Shown piece after piece: positions 8,236-18,922 of a stretch of DNA of 37,605 bases. The notes below the pieces were generated by a model, which saw nothing but the letters and a program-made list of their open reading frames with translations, searched no databases and was not told the origin of the DNA. Each line of letters opens with the position of its first letter. Position 1 is the stretch's first letter. A program made the translations under genes and the position numbers. The stretch is from Massilia psychrophila (lineage in GTDB: Bacteria; Pseudomonadota; Gammaproteobacteria; Burkholderiales; Burkholderiaceae_D): contig NZ_PDOB01000037.1 of assembly GCF_002760665.1 (NCBI RefSeq), positions 1-37,605 on the forward strand. The letters run 5' to 3'.

Positions 8236-10362
8236 TTACGCTGCAGGAGCCGCAGGCGCTTCCGCACCTTCAGCCGCCTTCATTGACAGCTTCAAACGCC
8301 CGCGGTCATCGGTTTCCAGAACCTTGACGCGCACTTGCTGGCCTTCTTTCAGGTAGTCGGCAACCGCGTTGACGCGCTCGTTGGCGATCTGCGAGATGTG
8401 CAGCAGGCCGTCCTTGCCCGGCATGACCTGGACGATGGCGCCGAAGTCGAGCAGTTTCAGCACGGTGCCGTCGTAGGTCTTACCTACTTCGACCGACGCG
8501 GTCAATTCTTCGATGCGGCGCTTGGCTTCCTGGCCGGCGGCGGCGTCGACGGACGCGATGGTGACCACGCCTTCGTCGCTGATGTCGATCTGGGTGCCGG
8601 TTTCTTCGGTCAACGCGCGGATGACGGCGCCGCCCTTGCCGATCACGTCACGGATCTTCTCCGGGTTGATCTTGATGGTGATCAGGCGCGGGGCGAAGTC
8701 CGACAGTTCGGTCTTCACGTGCGGCATGGCTTTTTGCATTTCAGCGAGGATGTGATCGCGCCCTTCCTTGGCTTGCGCCAACGCCACTTGCATGATCTCC
8801 TTGGTGATGCCCATGATCTTGATGTCCATCTGCAGCGCGGTGATGCCGGTGGCAGTACCCGCTACCTTGAAGTCCATGTCGCCGAGATGGTCTTCGTCGC
8901 CGAGGATGTCGGACAGCACGGCGAACTTGCCGCCTTCCTTGATCAGGCCCATCGCGATGCCGGCGACGTGCGCCTTCATCGGTACGCCGGCGTCCATCAG
9001 CGCCAGGCAGCCGCCGCACACCGACGCCATCGACGACGAACCGTTCGATTCGGTGATTTCCGACACCAGGCGCACGGAGTAGCTGAAGTCTTCCGGGTTA
9101 GGCAAGGCGGCGATCAGCGCGCGCTTGGCGAGGCGGCCGTGGCCAATTTCGCGCCGCTTCGGCGTACCCACGCGGCCGGTTTCGCCGGTGGCGAACGGAG
9201 GCATGTTGTAGTGCATCATGAACGAATCGGTGTACTCGCCCATCAGCGCATCGATCTTCTGGCTGTCGCGCGCGGTGCCGAGGGTAGCCACCACCAATGC
9301 CTGCGTTTCGCCGCGGGTGAACAGGGCCGAACCGTGGGTACGCGGCAGGATGCTGGTGCGGATCGAGATTGGACGCACGGTGCGGGTGTCGCGCCCGTCG
9401 ATGCGCGGCTCGCCGTTCAGGATCTGCGAACGCACAACGCTCGCTTCGATGTCGAACAGGATGTTGCCGATTTCCGAGCTGTCGATGTCGCCCAGGTTGT
9501 TGGCCAGCGATTCGGCCGTCAGGTCGGCGACCACTTCCGAGAACGCGGCCTTGAGCTTGGCGGTACGGGCCTGCTTGTCCTTGGTCTGGTAGGCGTCGTT
9601 GATCTTGGCGTCGGCAAAGTTCTTGACGCGGGCGATCAGCGCTTCGTTCTTGGCAGGCGGGGCCCATTCGACTTCCGGCTTGCCGCCATCGCGCACCAGG
9701 TCATGGATGGCGTCGATGACCACTTTCATCTGGTCGTGGCCGAAGACGACGGCGCCGAGCATGATTTCTTCCGACAGTTGCTGGGCTTCCGACTCGACCA
9801 TCAGCACGGCCGTTTCGGTACCGGCGACGACCAGGTCCATCTGGCTCGTCTTGAGCTGGGTGGTGGTCGGGTTCAGGATGTACTGGCCATTGGCGTAACC
9901 GACGCGGGCGGCGCCGATCGGGCCGCTGAACGGCACGCCCGACACGCACAGCGCGGCCGATGCGCCGATCATGGCGGCGATGTCCGGGTCGATCTCAGGA
10001 TTGACCGACAGCACGTGAATGATGATCTGGACTTCGTTCAGGTAGCCTTCCGGGAACAGCGGACGGATCGGACGGTCGATCAGGCGCGACGTCAATGTCT
10101 CTTTTTCGGAAGGACGGCCTTCGCGCTTGAAAAAACCGCCCGGGATTTTACCGGCAGCGTAGGTTTTTTCGACGTAATCGACCGTCAGCGGGAAGAAGTC
10201 CTGGCCCGGCTTGGCGTCCTTGCGCGCGACCACGGTTGCCAGCACGACGGTGTCTTCGATCGACACCAGCACGGCGCCGGATGCCTGACGGGCGATTTCG
10301 CCAGTCTCCAGGGTGACCTGGTGTTGACCGTACTGGAAGGTTTTCGTAACTTTGTTAAACAT
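8236..10362 (-). CDS. pnp: Polynucleotide phosphorylase (PNPase)
   Basis: 3'-to-5' phosphorolytic exoribonuclease and degradosome component, a trimer acting in the cytoplasm on mRNA and small RNAs. The 708 residues contain two RNase PH domains (about 1-230 and 310-550, the second with [13 protein letters not shown] and the [18 protein letters not shown] region), a KH domain (about 550-620, IRDVIGKGG) and a C-terminal S1 domain (about 620-690). The ATG at 10362 follows AAGGGA. rpsO lies 155 nt upstream on the same strand, the arrangement in which E. coli pnp is co-transcribed and autoregulated through its leader. Confidence 0.98.
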   Translation of the reverse strand: MFNKVTKTFQYGQHQVTLETGEIARQASGAVLVSIEDTVVLATVVARKDAKPGQDFFPLTVDYVEKTYAAGKIPGGFFKREGRPSEKETLTSRLIDRPIRPLFPEGYLNEVQIIIHVLSVNPEIDPDIAAMIGASAALCVSGVPFSGPIGAARVGYANGQYILNPTTTQLKTSQMDLVVAGTETAVLMVESEAQQLSEEIMLGAVVFGHDQMKVVIDAIHDLVRDGGKPEVEWAPPAKNEALIARVKNFADAKINDAYQTKDKQARTAKLKAAFSEVVADLTAESLANNLGDIDSSEIGNILFDIEASVVRSQILNGEPRIDGRDTRTVRPISIRTSILPRTHGSALFTRGETQALVVATLGTARDSQKIDALMGEYTDSFMMHYNMPPFATGETGRVGTPKRREIGHGRLAKRALIAALPNPEDFSYSVRLVSEITESNGSSSMASVCGGCLALMDAGVPMKAHVAGIAMGLIKEGGKFAVLSDILGDEDHLGDMDFKVAGTATGITALQMDIKIMGITKEIMQVALAQAKEGRDHILAEMQKAMPHVKTELSDFAPRLITIKINPEKIRDVIGKGGAVIRALTEETGTQIDISDEGVVTIASVDAAAGQEAKRRIEELTASVEVGKTYDGTVLKLLDFGAIVQVMPGKDGLLHISQIANERVNAVADYLKEGQQVRVKVLETDDRGRLKLSMKAAEGAEAPAAPAA

Positions 10363-10457
10363 GGGTAATCCCTTTCTATTTGCCGACAGATTTTCAGGAG
10401 CTGTCGTTCACCTCACCGCAGGTGGCCTTTTTTGGGCCGCCTTTACTACTTACAAAT

Positions 10458-10498
10458 GCAAAATGCCCGCGACAGTCAGACTGGCGCAGGCATTTTCG
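10458..10498 (-). terminator. rpsO-pnp intergenic hairpin
   Basis: An extended stem-loop: AAAATGCC at 10460-10467 pairs with GGCATTTT at 10489-10496, and inside it CGC/GCG and CAGT/ACTG also pair with two small bulges. It lies 21 nt past the rpsO stop. It could be a partial rpsO terminator or, by analogy with E. coli, an RNase III processing site that feeds PNPase autoregulation. Only four Us follow on the minus strand, so read-through into pnp is expected. Confidence 0.65.
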
Positions 10499-10517
10499 AT
10501 CAGATCGAGTGGGGCAA

Positions 10518-10787
10518 TTACTTGCGCAGACCGAGTTTGGCGATCAGGTCGCGATAACGGGTAGCGTCTTTGCTCTTCAGGTAAGACAGCAGGCTCTTAC
10601 GACGGTTGACCATCATGATCAGGCCGCGACGCGAGTGGTGATCCTTGGCGTGGGCTTTGAAGTGGCCGTTCAGTTCGTTGATGCGTGCGGTCAGCAGGGC
10701 GACCTGGACTTCCGGCGAGCCGGTGTCGTTTTGGCCACGGGCGTTGTCCGCGATGATGGCGGCTTTGTCGATATTTTCTACGGTCAT
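10518..10787 (-). CDS. rpsO: 30S ribosomal protein S15
   Basis: Small-subunit protein that binds the 16S rRNA central domain early in assembly. The 89 residues match the family exactly, with [13 protein letters not shown] (about 21-33) and the basic [15 protein letters not shown] segment (about 50-64). The start is the ATG at 10787 behind GAAAGG; an ORF extending 15 codons further upstream lacks family similarity there. It heads the rpsO-pnp unit. A TATACT hexamer on the minus strand (plus positions 10877-10882) may be its -10 box, without a clear -35. Confidence 0.98.
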   Translation of the reverse strand: MTVENIDKAAIIADNARGQNDTGSPEVQVALLTARINELNGHFKAHAKDHHSRRGLIMMVNRRKSLLSYLKSKDATRYRDLIAKLGLRK

Positions 10788-10975
10788 GATATTACCTTTC
10801 ACATGCGGTGCAAGAGTCTGAACCCAGCGCACCGTGAACTTCGATTAACGAGCTGGTCCAAATGGCCAGACCCGTGAGTATAGGGGAAAACTGTTCGTGC
10901 GGCCAGTGTTCATTACATACCGGGTCGGGCATGATAAGATTTTTGCGGCGCTTAAAGTAAAACCGAGGAAAAATT

Positions 10976-11473
10976 ATGCGAAAAACCAGCATCAGCATCG
11001 TCGTCGCCGCTGTATTTGCCCTGGGCGGCTGCGCCGGCCTTGGCGGGCCGCCGCCGGCGGTGGGCGATTCGGCCGATACCGTCAAGCTCAAGCTGGGCCA
11101 GCCGACGTCGTCGTATTCGGCTGGGCCCGAACAGCTGCTCGAATACGCCAACGGGCCAATGGGCCAGACCACGTACATGGCGCGCATCGGCGCCGACGGC
11201 CGCCTGACGGCGTTCGAGCAGGTGCTCACAGGGGAGAAATTCGCCACCATCATGGTCGGCACCGCGACCCGCGACGACGTGCTGCACACGATTGGCCGGC
11301 CGGCCGAAAGATCCTACCTGCCGCTGCGCGACTTCGAGGTCTGGTCGTACCGCTACAAGGAAAGCGGCGTGTGGAACTCGATGATGCACGTGCATTTCGA
11401 CCGTGGCGGCGTGGTGCGGATGATGCAGAACGGGCCGGATCCGATGTATGAAGAGAAGCGGTTTTTTCGGTAG
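10976..11473 (+). CDS. SmpA/OmlA (BamE)-like outer-membrane lipoprotein
   Basis: Predicted lipoprotein of 165 residues. A short signal peptide ends in LGGC, giving lipidated Cys19. Two copies of a BamE-like pattern follow: DTVKLKLGQPTSSY (about 34-47) and TRDDVLHTIGRPAER (about 97-111), each a helix then the G-x-P turn, with aromatic beta strands after (FEVWSYRY). It may belong to the BamE/SmpA superfamily that contacts the outer-membrane assembly machinery; it is longer than E. coli BamE, so I do not name it bamE. CGAGGAA precedes the ATG. It is a single gene, convergent with leuA. Confidence 0.75.
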   Translation: MRKTSISIVVAAVFALGGCAGLGGPPPAVGDSADTVKLKLGQPTSSYSAGPEQLLEYANGPMGQTTYMARIGADGRLTAFEQVLTGEKFATIMVGTATRDDVLHTIGRPAERSYLPLRDFEVWSYRYKESGVWNSMMHVHFDRGGVVRMMQNGPDPMYEEKRFFR

Positions 11474-11480
11474 CTCCACC

Positions 11481-11510
11481 GCCGTCGTCCTGACGCACGC
11501 GGGCGACGGC
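11481..11510. terminator. Hairpin between lipoprotein gene and leuA
   Basis: GCCGTCGTCC (11481-11490) pairs with GGGCGACGGC (11501-11510) with one mismatch across TGACGCACGC. No T-run follows, so it is not a classical terminator. The sequence resembles the dispersed repeats at 14967, 21144 and 26561 (CGTCGTCCT then CGCACGCGGG) and may be a diverged copy doing the same job between convergent genes. Confidence 0.5.
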
Positions 11511-11517
11511 AGCCCCC

Positions 11518-13062
11518 CTACCCCTGCGCCTTGACCCGCTCCAGCGTCGAATGCAGCTTGTTGAGTCCCGCAATATACGCCTTGGCCGAGGCGACGACGA
11601 TATCCGGATCGGCCCCCACCCCATTGACGATGCGCCCCGCGCGCGACAGCCGCATCGTCACTTCTCCCTGCGACTGGGTGCCGCCGCTGATCGCGTTGAT
11701 CGAAAACAGCACCAGCTCGGCGCCGCTGGCCGCTTCCTTTTCGATCGCGTTGACGGTGGCGTCGACCGGGCCGTCGCCCACGCCTTCGCAGCTGAACTCG
11801 ACGCCGCCCATCGAGAACACCACCTTGGCAGTCGGCATCTCGCCCGTCTCCGAGCGCTGCGACAGCGACACGAAGCGATAGTGCTCGCCCTCGTGGGCGT
11901 GGTCTTCGGCCGAGACCAGCGCCATGATGTCTTCGTCGAAGATATCGGACTTGCGGTCGGCCAGTTCCTTGAAGCGCCCGAAGGCGGCGTTGACGTCGGC
12001 TTCCGATTCGAGCGCGATGCCCAGCTCCTGCAAGCGCGCCTTGAAAGCGTTGCGCCCCGAGAGCTTGCCGAGCACGATCTTGGTGGCGGCCCAGCCGACG
12101 TCTTCAGCGCGCATGATCTCGTAGGTTTCGCGCGCTTTCAGCATGCCGTCCTGGTGAATGCCGGACGCATGGGCGAAGGCGTTGGCGCCGACCACCGCCT
12201 TGTTCGGCTGCACCGCGAAGCCGGTGATCTGCGACACCATCTTCGAGGCGGCAACGATCTGGGTGGTGTCGATGCCCAGTTCGAATTTGTAGTAGTCGGC
12301 GCGGGTGCGCAGCGCCATCACCACTTCTTCGAGCGCCGTGTTGCCGGCCCGTTCGCCCAGGCCATTGATGGTGCATTCGATCTGGCGCGCGCCGCCGATC
12401 ATCACGCCGGCCAACGAATTGGCGACCGCCAGGCCAAGGTCGTTGTGGCAGTGGACCGACCAGATGGCCTTGTCCGAATTGGGAATGCGCTCGCGCAGGC
12501 GCAACATGGTGGCGCCGAACACTTCGGGCACGGCGTAGCCGACCGTGTCGGGGAAGTTGATGGTGGTGGCGCCCTCTGCAATCACCGCCTCCAACACGCG
12601 GCACAAAAAGTCTTCTTCCGAGCGGCTGCCGTCTTCCGGGCTGAATTCGATGTCGTCGGTGTACTGGCGCGCGCAGCGGATCGCCTGGATGGCCTGTTCG
12701 AGCACCTGCTCCGGCTCCATGCGCAGCTTCATTTTCATGTGCAGGGGCGAAGTGGCGATGAAGGTGTGGATGCGTTTGCGCGCCGCTTTTTCGAGCGCTT
12801 CGGCGGCGCGCGCGATGTCGCGGTCGTTGGCGCGCGACAGCGAACAGACGACCGAGTCCTTGATGACGGCGGCAATCGCGCGGATCGCCTCGAAGTCGCC
12901 CGGCGAAGCGGCGGCGAAGCCGGCTTCGATGACGTCGACGCGCAAGCGCTCGAGCTGGCGCGCGATGCGCACTTTTTCGTCCTTTGTCATCGATGCGCCG
13001 GGCGACTGCTCGCCGTCGCGCAAGGTGGTGTCGAAAATGATCAGGCGGTTCGAGTCAGTCAT
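11518..13062 (-). CDS. leuA: 2-isopropylmalate synthase
   Basis: First committed step of leucine synthesis: acetyl-CoA plus 2-ketoisovalerate gives 2-isopropylmalate. The 514 residues have the DRE-TIM barrel signature [16 protein letters not shown] near the N-terminus (about 9-24), a metal site in the VHCHND region, GLGERAGN (about 234-241), and the C-terminal regulatory LeuA dimer domain (about 390-510) for leucine feedback. The ATG at 13062 follows GGAG. It lies 69 nt downstream of pssA on the same strand as ilvBNC, which makes its ketoacid substrate; the order is common in Burkholderiales. Confidence 0.98.
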   Translation of the reverse strand: MTDSNRLIIFDTTLRDGEQSPGASMTKDEKVRIARQLERLRVDVIEAGFAAASPGDFEAIRAIAAVIKDSVVCSLSRANDRDIARAAEALEKAARKRIHTFIATSPLHMKMKLRMEPEQVLEQAIQAIRCARQYTDDIEFSPEDGSRSEEDFLCRVLEAVIAEGATTINFPDTVGYAVPEVFGATMLRLRERIPNSDKAIWSVHCHNDLGLAVANSLAGVMIGGARQIECTINGLGERAGNTALEEVVMALRTRADYYKFELGIDTTQIVAASKMVSQITGFAVQPNKAVVGANAFAHASGIHQDGMLKARETYEIMRAEDVGWAATKIVLGKLSGRNAFKARLQELGIALESEADVNAAFGRFKELADRKSDIFDEDIMALVSAEDHAHEGEHYRFVSLSQRSETGEMPTAKVVFSMGGVEFSCEGVGDGPVDATVNAIEKEAASGAELVLFSINAISGGTQSQGEVTMRLSRAGRIVNGVGADPDIVVASAKAYIAGLNKLHSTLERVKAQG

Positions 13063-13131
13063 GGCAGCTCCGGTAGCATAGCTAAATGATTCACATTCAC
13101 GAACGCTGCCGCCGTCGAACGGTTCGACTGG

Positions 13132-13995
13132 TCAGCGGCGCTCGCTTGGATCGACCGGTTCGTCTTCCGTCTGGATGATGCTGACCGGCGTACCCTTTGC
13201 CAGGCGCCAGAAATACACCGCATAACCGGACAAACCGTAGATGACAAAAATCGGCCACAGCACCTTGTTGACATCCGTCGCCAGAGCGGCGATGGCGAGC
13301 ACGATCAGAAACACCGCGATAAATGGCACTGTCTTGCGAAAGTTGACGTCCTTGAAACTGTAGAACGGCACGTTGGTCACCATCGTCAGGCCGGCGAACA
13401 GCGCAATGCCCCACGAAACCCACGGCAGCTGCATGCCGCTGATACCGAGGTCGGTCATCATCAAAATGTAACCGGCGACCAGCGCCGCCGCGGCCGGGCT
13501 GGGCAAACCCTGGAAAAAGCGCTTGTCGACTACTTCAATGTTCGTGTTGAAGCGCGCCAGGCGCAGCGCGGCGCCGGCGCAGTAGACAAACGCAGCGATC
13601 CAGCCGAGTTTGCCGAGGCCGCGCAGCGACCATTCGTAGATCACCAGCGCCGGCGCGGCGCCGAACGACACCATGTCGGACAGGCTGTCGTACTGGGCGC
13701 CGAATTCGGACTGGGTATTGGTCAGGCGGGCCACGCGCCCGTCCAGCGCGTCGAGCACCATGGCGATGAAGATGGCCCAGGTGGCATGCTCGAAGCGCTG
13801 GTTCATGGCCATCACGATGGCATAGAACCCGCAGAACAGCGCGGCGGTGGTGAACGCATTGGGCAGCAGGTAGATCCCGCGCCGGCGCACCGGATTGCCG
13901 TTGGCGTCAACTTTTTGACGGCCGATCTTGCCGATCTTGCTGAAGCGCGGCAGCTTCTTGACGCCTGGTTTTCTGCGGCGGGGGAATGTGGGCAT
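13132..13995 (-). CDS. pssA: CDP-diacylglycerol-serine O-phosphatidyltransferase
   Basis: Inner-membrane enzyme making phosphatidylserine, the precursor of phosphatidylethanolamine. The CDP-alcohol phosphotransferase signature, DALDGRVAR then EFGAQYDSLSD, gives the DG-x2-AR-x8-G-x3-D-x3-D pattern, with several hydrophobic segments around and after it. I use the ATG at 13995 (287 residues); the ORF could extend five codons to a TTG at 14010. The very basic N-terminus (RRRKPGVKKL) is cytoplasmic. It lies between the SIMPL gene and leuA on the same strand. Confidence 0.95.
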   Translation of the reverse strand: MPTFPRRRKPGVKKLPRFSKIGKIGRQKVDANGNPVRRRGIYLLPNAFTTAALFCGFYAIVMAMNQRFEHATWAIFIAMVLDALDGRVARLTNTQSEFGAQYDSLSDMVSFGAAPALVIYEWSLRGLGKLGWIAAFVYCAGAALRLARFNTNIEVVDKRFFQGLPSPAAAALVAGYILMMTDLGISGMQLPWVSWGIALFAGLTMVTNVPFYSFKDVNFRKTVPFIAVFLIVLAIAALATDVNKVLWPIFVIYGLSGYAVYFWRLAKGTPVSIIQTEDEPVDPSERR

Positions 13996-14082
13996 GGGTT
14001 TCCGTTTCAAGTGATCGATAGCTGCGTCATTTCCTTACCCCTTATTATAGTGGGCGGATGATTAACCCAGCGAATGATACTA

Positions 14083-14838
14083 TTACTTGAATTTAACCTT
14101 TCCGACGAGCTGCATCTGCAGCGTGGTTTCGCCCGGCTCAAAGCTCGGTTCGCCGACCTCGCCGGCGCCCTTGGCCATGCGCGCCATCGCCATCGGCGCC
14201 GCCATTTCGCCGCGCTGGGGGGCGTAGTTGCCGGAGCCTTCGAAGTCGACCGTATCGATGGTGGCGTCAAGCACCTTGCGGCCCATCGCGCCGGCGACCG
14301 ACGCGATGCGCTGGTTCAGGTTGAGGTAGGTGGCGGCAATGCGCTCGGCGTCGAGCCGCTGGAGGGTAGCCGGCGCGAGGCCATAGTTCAGGCTGTTAAG
14401 GCTAAGCACTTTCTGGGCCGCCGCGGTCAGTTTCGGCAGGCCCGCCAGGCTGGTGGTTTTCACTTCGAGATACTGGCCGACGCGCCAACCGGTCGGCACC
14501 GGCTTTGGCATGATGCCGTTCGGCAGCGGCCGTTGCTCGGGAAAGATCGGATAGGTATAGTAGCCCTGGGTTTTGAGCGTCGCCTGCGGGTCTTCGCGGC
14601 GGATGATGTCGGTGCCCTGCTTCATCTTCTGGTTGACGCGCGAGGCGGCCGCAACTTTATCCTTGTCCTGCTCCTCGACCGCGAAGGTGGCGGTGACGTG
14701 GTCGTTGGCATGCGTGACTTCGCCGAAGGCGGGAACGATCACCAGCGTACCGGTGGAGGCGAGCGGAGTTTGGATTTGGGCTTGGGCCTGGGTAGCCAGC
14801 ACGAGGGCGGTGGCAAGGAACAGCTTTGGCAGCGGCAT
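14083..14838 (-). CDS. Exported SIMPL-domain (DUF541) protein
   Basis: 251-residue periplasmic or outer-membrane-associated protein with a clear signal peptide (hydrophobic to about 16, probable cleavage after AQA). The rest fits the SIMPL/DUF541 family, with a GTLVIVPAFGEV opening strand and a Q(D/E)KDKVAAASRVNQKM segment typical of this fold. The family includes BP26-like antigens; its biochemical role is poorly known. It lies between ilvC and pssA. GGAG precedes the ATG at 14838. Confidence 0.82.
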   Translation of the reverse strand: MPLPKLFLATALVLATQAQAQIQTPLASTGTLVIVPAFGEVTHANDHVTATFAVEEQDKDKVAAASRVNQKMKQGTDIIRREDPQATLKTQGYYTYPIFPEQRPLPNGIMPKPVPTGWRVGQYLEVKTTSLAGLPKLTAAAQKVLSLNSLNYGLAPATLQRLDAERIAATYLNLNQRIASVAGAMGRKVLDATIDTVDFEGSGNYAPQRGEMAAPMAMARMAKGAGEVGEPSFEPGETTLQMQLVGKVKFK

Positions 14839-14966
14839 GTGGTTTTTCTCCGGGTTAGTCTTTCAATATCAGGAAAGATAACCGGAAACAAGGGTTTGGG
14901 GCGCGGCAGACATGAATAGTTGCAAATTAGGCTGGGCGGTATCGCTCCGAATGGCCGCAATTGCCA

Positions 14967-14991
14967 CGTCGTCCTCGCGGATGCGGGGACC
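14967..14991 (+). repeat. Dispersed REP-like palindromic repeat, copy 1
   Basis: CGTCGTCCTCGCG, a 2-base spacer, then TGCGGGGACC: the same core as copies at 21144 and 26561. The inner part can fold (CCTCGC with GCGGGG, one G-T pair). It lies in the 278-nt gap between ilvC and the SIMPL gene, in which I see no other feature. Confidence 0.65.
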
Positions 14992-15116
14992 TAATTTCAC
15001 GGGATCGCCCCCAACGCATGCGTTTCCCGTGAGCGGGGAGTCGTTCCCGCCAATGGCGAAAACGACTCCTCTGCAGTTGAGCGCCGTTTGCGGCACCCTC
15101 CTGCGCGAGATTTTGC

Positions 15117-16187
<1,071 letters not shown>

Positions 16188-16203
16188 CTATGTTTACTTT
16201 TAT

Positions 16204-16695
16204 CTATACTTTGAGGATGCGTTCGCCGCGGCCGATGCCGGAGCCGCCGGTGCGCACCGTCTCCAGGATCGAGGCGCGGTCGATCGAGTCGATGAAGGCA
16301 TCCAGTTTGCTCTTGGCGCCGGTCAGTTCGATTGTGTACGTCTTTTCGGTGACGTCGATGACGCGGCCACGGAAGATGTCGGCGGTGCGCTTCATCTCTT
16401 CGCGCTCCTTGCCGACCGCGCGCACCTTGATCAGCATGAGCTCGCGCTCGATGTGCGCGCCTTCGGTCAGGTCAACCACCTTGACGACCTCGATCAGGCG
16501 GTTCAGGTGCTTGGTGATCTGCTCGATGATGTCGTCCGAGCCGCTGGTGACGATCGTCATGCGCGACAAGGTGGCGTCTTCGGTCGGCGCCACGGTCAGG
16601 GTTTCGATGTTGTAGCCGCGGGCCGAGAACAGGCCGACCACGCGCGACAGGGCGCCGGCTTCATTTTCCAGCAAAACAGAAATAATATGGCGCAT
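16204..16695 (-). CDS. ilvN: Acetolactate synthase small (regulatory) subunit
   Basis: Regulatory subunit that activates the catalytic subunit and confers valine feedback. 163 residues: an N-terminal ACT domain (RHIISVLLENEAGALSRV, about 2-19) and a C-terminal ALS small-subunit domain. The ATG at 16695 overlaps the ilvB stop by one base (TAATG) and has GGAGG nearby, which rules out a longer upstream start inside ilvB. Type IlvH/IlvN; symbol follows gene order. Confidence 0.97.
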   Translation of the reverse strand: MRHIISVLLENEAGALSRVVGLFSARGYNIETLTVAPTEDATLSRMTIVTSGSDDIIEQITKHLNRLIEVVKVVDLTEGAHIERELMLIKVRAVGKEREEMKRTADIFRGRVIDVTEKTYTIELTGAKSKLDAFIDSIDRASILETVRTGGSGIGRGERILKV

Positions 16696-18446
16696 TAGAG
16701 GTCCTCCGAACCGAGCAGCATTTCGGACAGGCCTTTGCCGGCTTTCACCATCGGCCACACGTTCTCCGACTGGTCGGTGATGAAGTTCATGAACACCAAC
16801 CGGTCCTTCATGGCGAAGGCCTCGCGCAAGGCACCGTCGACGTCACCCGGCTTTTCGATCTTCATGGCGACGTGGCCGAACGATTCGGCCAGCATCGAGA
16901 AGTCCGGCAGCGAATCCATGTACGACTCTGAATAGCGCCCGCCGTAATCGATCTGCTGCCACTGGCGCACCATGCCCAGCGCGCGGTTGTTGAGCATGAT
17001 GATTTTTGGCGTCAGGTGGTATTGCTTGCAGGTGGCGAGCTCCTGGATGTTCATCTGGATCGAGCCTTCGCCGGTAATGCAGGCAACCGTGGCGCCCGGA
17101 TTGGCCATCTGCACCCCCATCGCGTACGGCAGGCCGACCCCCATCGTGCCCAGGCCGCCGGAATTGATCCAGCGGCGCGGCTTGTCGAACGGGTAGTACT
17201 GCGCCGCCCACATCTGGTGCTGGCCGACGTCGGACGTGATGAAGGCGTCGCCCCCGGTGAGGTCCCACACTTTCTGGACCACCGATTGCGGCTTGATGAT
17301 GGTATCCGAGCCTTCAAACTTGAGGCAATCGCGGCCGCGCCACTCGCCGATCTGCTTCCACCAGTCTTGCAGCGCGGCGGCATTGACTCGGGCCTCGCCA
17401 GGCTTCGCTTCGGCGGCATCGAGTTGCGCCAGAAATTCGATCAGCACGTCTTTGACGTTGCCGACGATCGGGATATCGACCTTGACGCGCTTGGAAATCG
17501 ACGACGGATCGATGTCGATGTGGATGATCTTGCGCGGGTTCGAGGCGAAGTGCTTCGGGTTGCCGATCACGCGGTCGTCGAAGCGGGCGCCGATGGCGAT
17601 CAGGACGTCGCAGTGCTGCATCGCCATGTTCGCTTCGTAGGTGCCGTGCATGCCGGGCATGCCGACCCACTTGTCGGACGACGAGCGGTAACCGCCCAAG
17701 CCCATCAGCGTGTTGGTACACGGGAAACCAAGTTTGTCGACCAGCCGGTTCAGCTCGGGCGAGGCGTTGGCCAGGATCACGCCGCCGCCGGCGTAGATCA
17801 TCGGGCGCTCGGCTTGCAGCAGCAGTTGCACCGCCTTACGGATCTGGCCCGAGTGGCCTTTGTCGACCGGCTTGTACGAACGCATCTCGATCTCGCGGGG
17901 ATAGTCATACACGCACTTGTGCATGCTGATGTCCTTCGGGATATCGACCAGCACGGGGCCGGGACGACCGGTGCGGGCAATGAAGAATGCCTTCTTGATC
18001 GTCGACGCGAGGTCCTTCACGTCCTTGACGAGGAAGTTGTGTTTCACCACTGGCCGCGTGATGCCGACCGTGTCGCACTCCTGGAACGCATCCTGGCCGA
18101 TCGCGTGGCTCGGCACCTGGCCGGAAATGACGACCATCGGGATCGAGTCCATGTAGGCCGTCGACAGGCCGGTGACGGCATTGGTTACGCCCGGGCCGGA
18201 CGTGACGAGGGCAACGCCGATCGTGTTCGAGCTGCGCGAATAGGCATCGGCGGCGTGGATGGCGGCCTGCTCATGGCGTACCAGGATGTGCTGGAATTTG
18301 TCTTGCTTGAAGATGGCGTCGTAGATATACAGGACTGCGCCACCTGGGTAGCCGAAGACGTGCTTGACGCCCTCTTCCGCCAGACAGCGGACTAAAATTT
18401 CGGCGCCCGTGATGGGAGCCGCGGGTGCTGCTGTGTCGTTGTTCAT
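16695..18446 (-). CDS. ilvB: Acetolactate synthase large (catalytic) subunit
   Basis: Thiamine-diphosphate and FAD enzyme condensing pyruvate to acetolactate, the entry to valine, leucine and isoleucine synthesis. 583 residues: N-terminal TPP domain with FGYPGGAVLYIYD and RHEQAAIHAADAY, central FAD domain (about 210-350), and C-terminal TPP domain with GEGSIQMNIQELAT followed by LNN. A Gly-Glu-Gly replaces the more common Gly-Asp-Gly of the TPP motif, a conservative change. AAAGGAATG precedes the ATG at 18446. First gene of ilvBNC; no leader peptide with branched-chain codons is evident upstream. Confidence 0.97.
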   Translation of the reverse strand: MNNDTAAPAAPITGAEILVRCLAEEGVKHVFGYPGGAVLYIYDAIFKQDKFQHILVRHEQAAIHAADAYSRSSNTIGVALVTSGPGVTNAVTGLSTAYMDSIPMVVISGQVPSHAIGQDAFQECDTVGITRPVVKHNFLVKDVKDLASTIKKAFFIARTGRPGPVLVDIPKDISMHKCVYDYPREIEMRSYKPVDKGHSGQIRKAVQLLLQAERPMIYAGGGVILANASPELNRLVDKLGFPCTNTLMGLGGYRSSSDKWVGMPGMHGTYEANMAMQHCDVLIAIGARFDDRVIGNPKHFASNPRKIIHIDIDPSSISKRVKVDIPIVGNVKDVLIEFLAQLDAAEAKPGEARVNAAALQDWWKQIGEWRGRDCLKFEGSDTIIKPQSVVQKVWDLTGGDAFITSDVGQHQMWAAQYYPFDKPRRWINSGGLGTMGVGLPYAMGVQMANPGATVACITGEGSIQMNIQELATCKQYHLTPKIIMLNNRALGMVRQWQQIDYGGRYSESYMDSLPDFSMLAESFGHVAMKIEKPGDVDGALREAFAMKDRLVFMNFITDQSENVWPMVKAGKGLSEMLLGSEDL

Positions 18447-18922
18447 GATACATTCCTTTCAAGACCCGTTGGGAGGTGATCGGATGCTCTTTCCTGACGA
18501 AATTCGCGCGACGCAACAGTGCTCAGGCTTCCCTTCTTTCTGCGGTCACGGCGGCCTTTCGCGTACCCATAGATACGTTGCGAACCGTCGCTAAACGCAA
18601 CTCGTTTGGCGTGAGTTTCTGTAGCGGCTGGGCGGACCTCTCGTGCTTGTGGCGCGGGTCAGAGCAAACTGCCTACATGTGAAAGCGCGTCATGTCGATG
18701 TTGGCGTCATGTGCCGGTCACGACCTGACCATACGGCTTCGGGATGGCGAAGCTCCGGTTACCATACTGCGTTGCACCATTTCGGTCAAGGTAAAAAACC
18801 ACCGGCCTCCACTGTAGAGAGTGATTTCATCGAAAAACAAGCAAAATGGCCTGATTTTTGCTAGGATGCGTCAGTTTTCATCTTGGCACTATTAATGCCG
18901 ATACGCATCCTTCCCACAGCGC
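18447..18922. other. 476-nt divergent intergenic region, ilvB / sigma factor gene
   Basis: Holds the 5' regions of two divergent genes. No convincing sigma-70 promoter or attenuator for ilvB could be read. Features seen: a near-perfect Shine-Dalgarno (GGGAGGTGATC, 18475-18485 region) before a 36-codon plus-strand ORF at 18484-18594, and an 8-bp inverted repeat GGATGCGT (18864-18871) / ACGCATCC (18903-18910) bracketing the likely sigma-gene promoter, around TTGGCACTATTAATG. The remainder shows nothing recognisable. Confidence 0.55.
18484..18594 (+). CDS. Candidate 36-residue small ORF with strong ribosome-binding site
   Basis: ATG at 18484, stop TAA at 18592-18594. It is listed mainly for its ribosome-binding site: GGAGGTGATC just upstream complements the 16S 3' end over about ten bases at a normal 7-nt spacing from GGAGG. 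The peptide (begins MLFPDEIRATQQ; two Cys, several Arg, no membrane segment) is not recognised. It runs divergently from ilvB and no promoter is evident. It could be chance. Confidence 0.25.
   Translation: MLFPDEIRATQQCSGFPSFCGHGGLSRTHRYVANRR

Noticed and set aside
8335-10368. 677-codon plus-strand frame across pnp
   Set aside because: Same antisense effect; no family similarity and an amino-acid mix typical of shadow frames.
11551-13089. 512-codon plus-strand frame across leuA
   Set aside because: Antisense shadow of leuA.
17016-18395. 459-codon plus-strand frame across ilvB
   Set aside because: Antisense shadow of ilvB.
18447-18922. Attenuator or leader peptide for ilvB
   Set aside because: No run of Ile, Val or Leu codons and no clear terminator/antiterminator pair on the minus strand.
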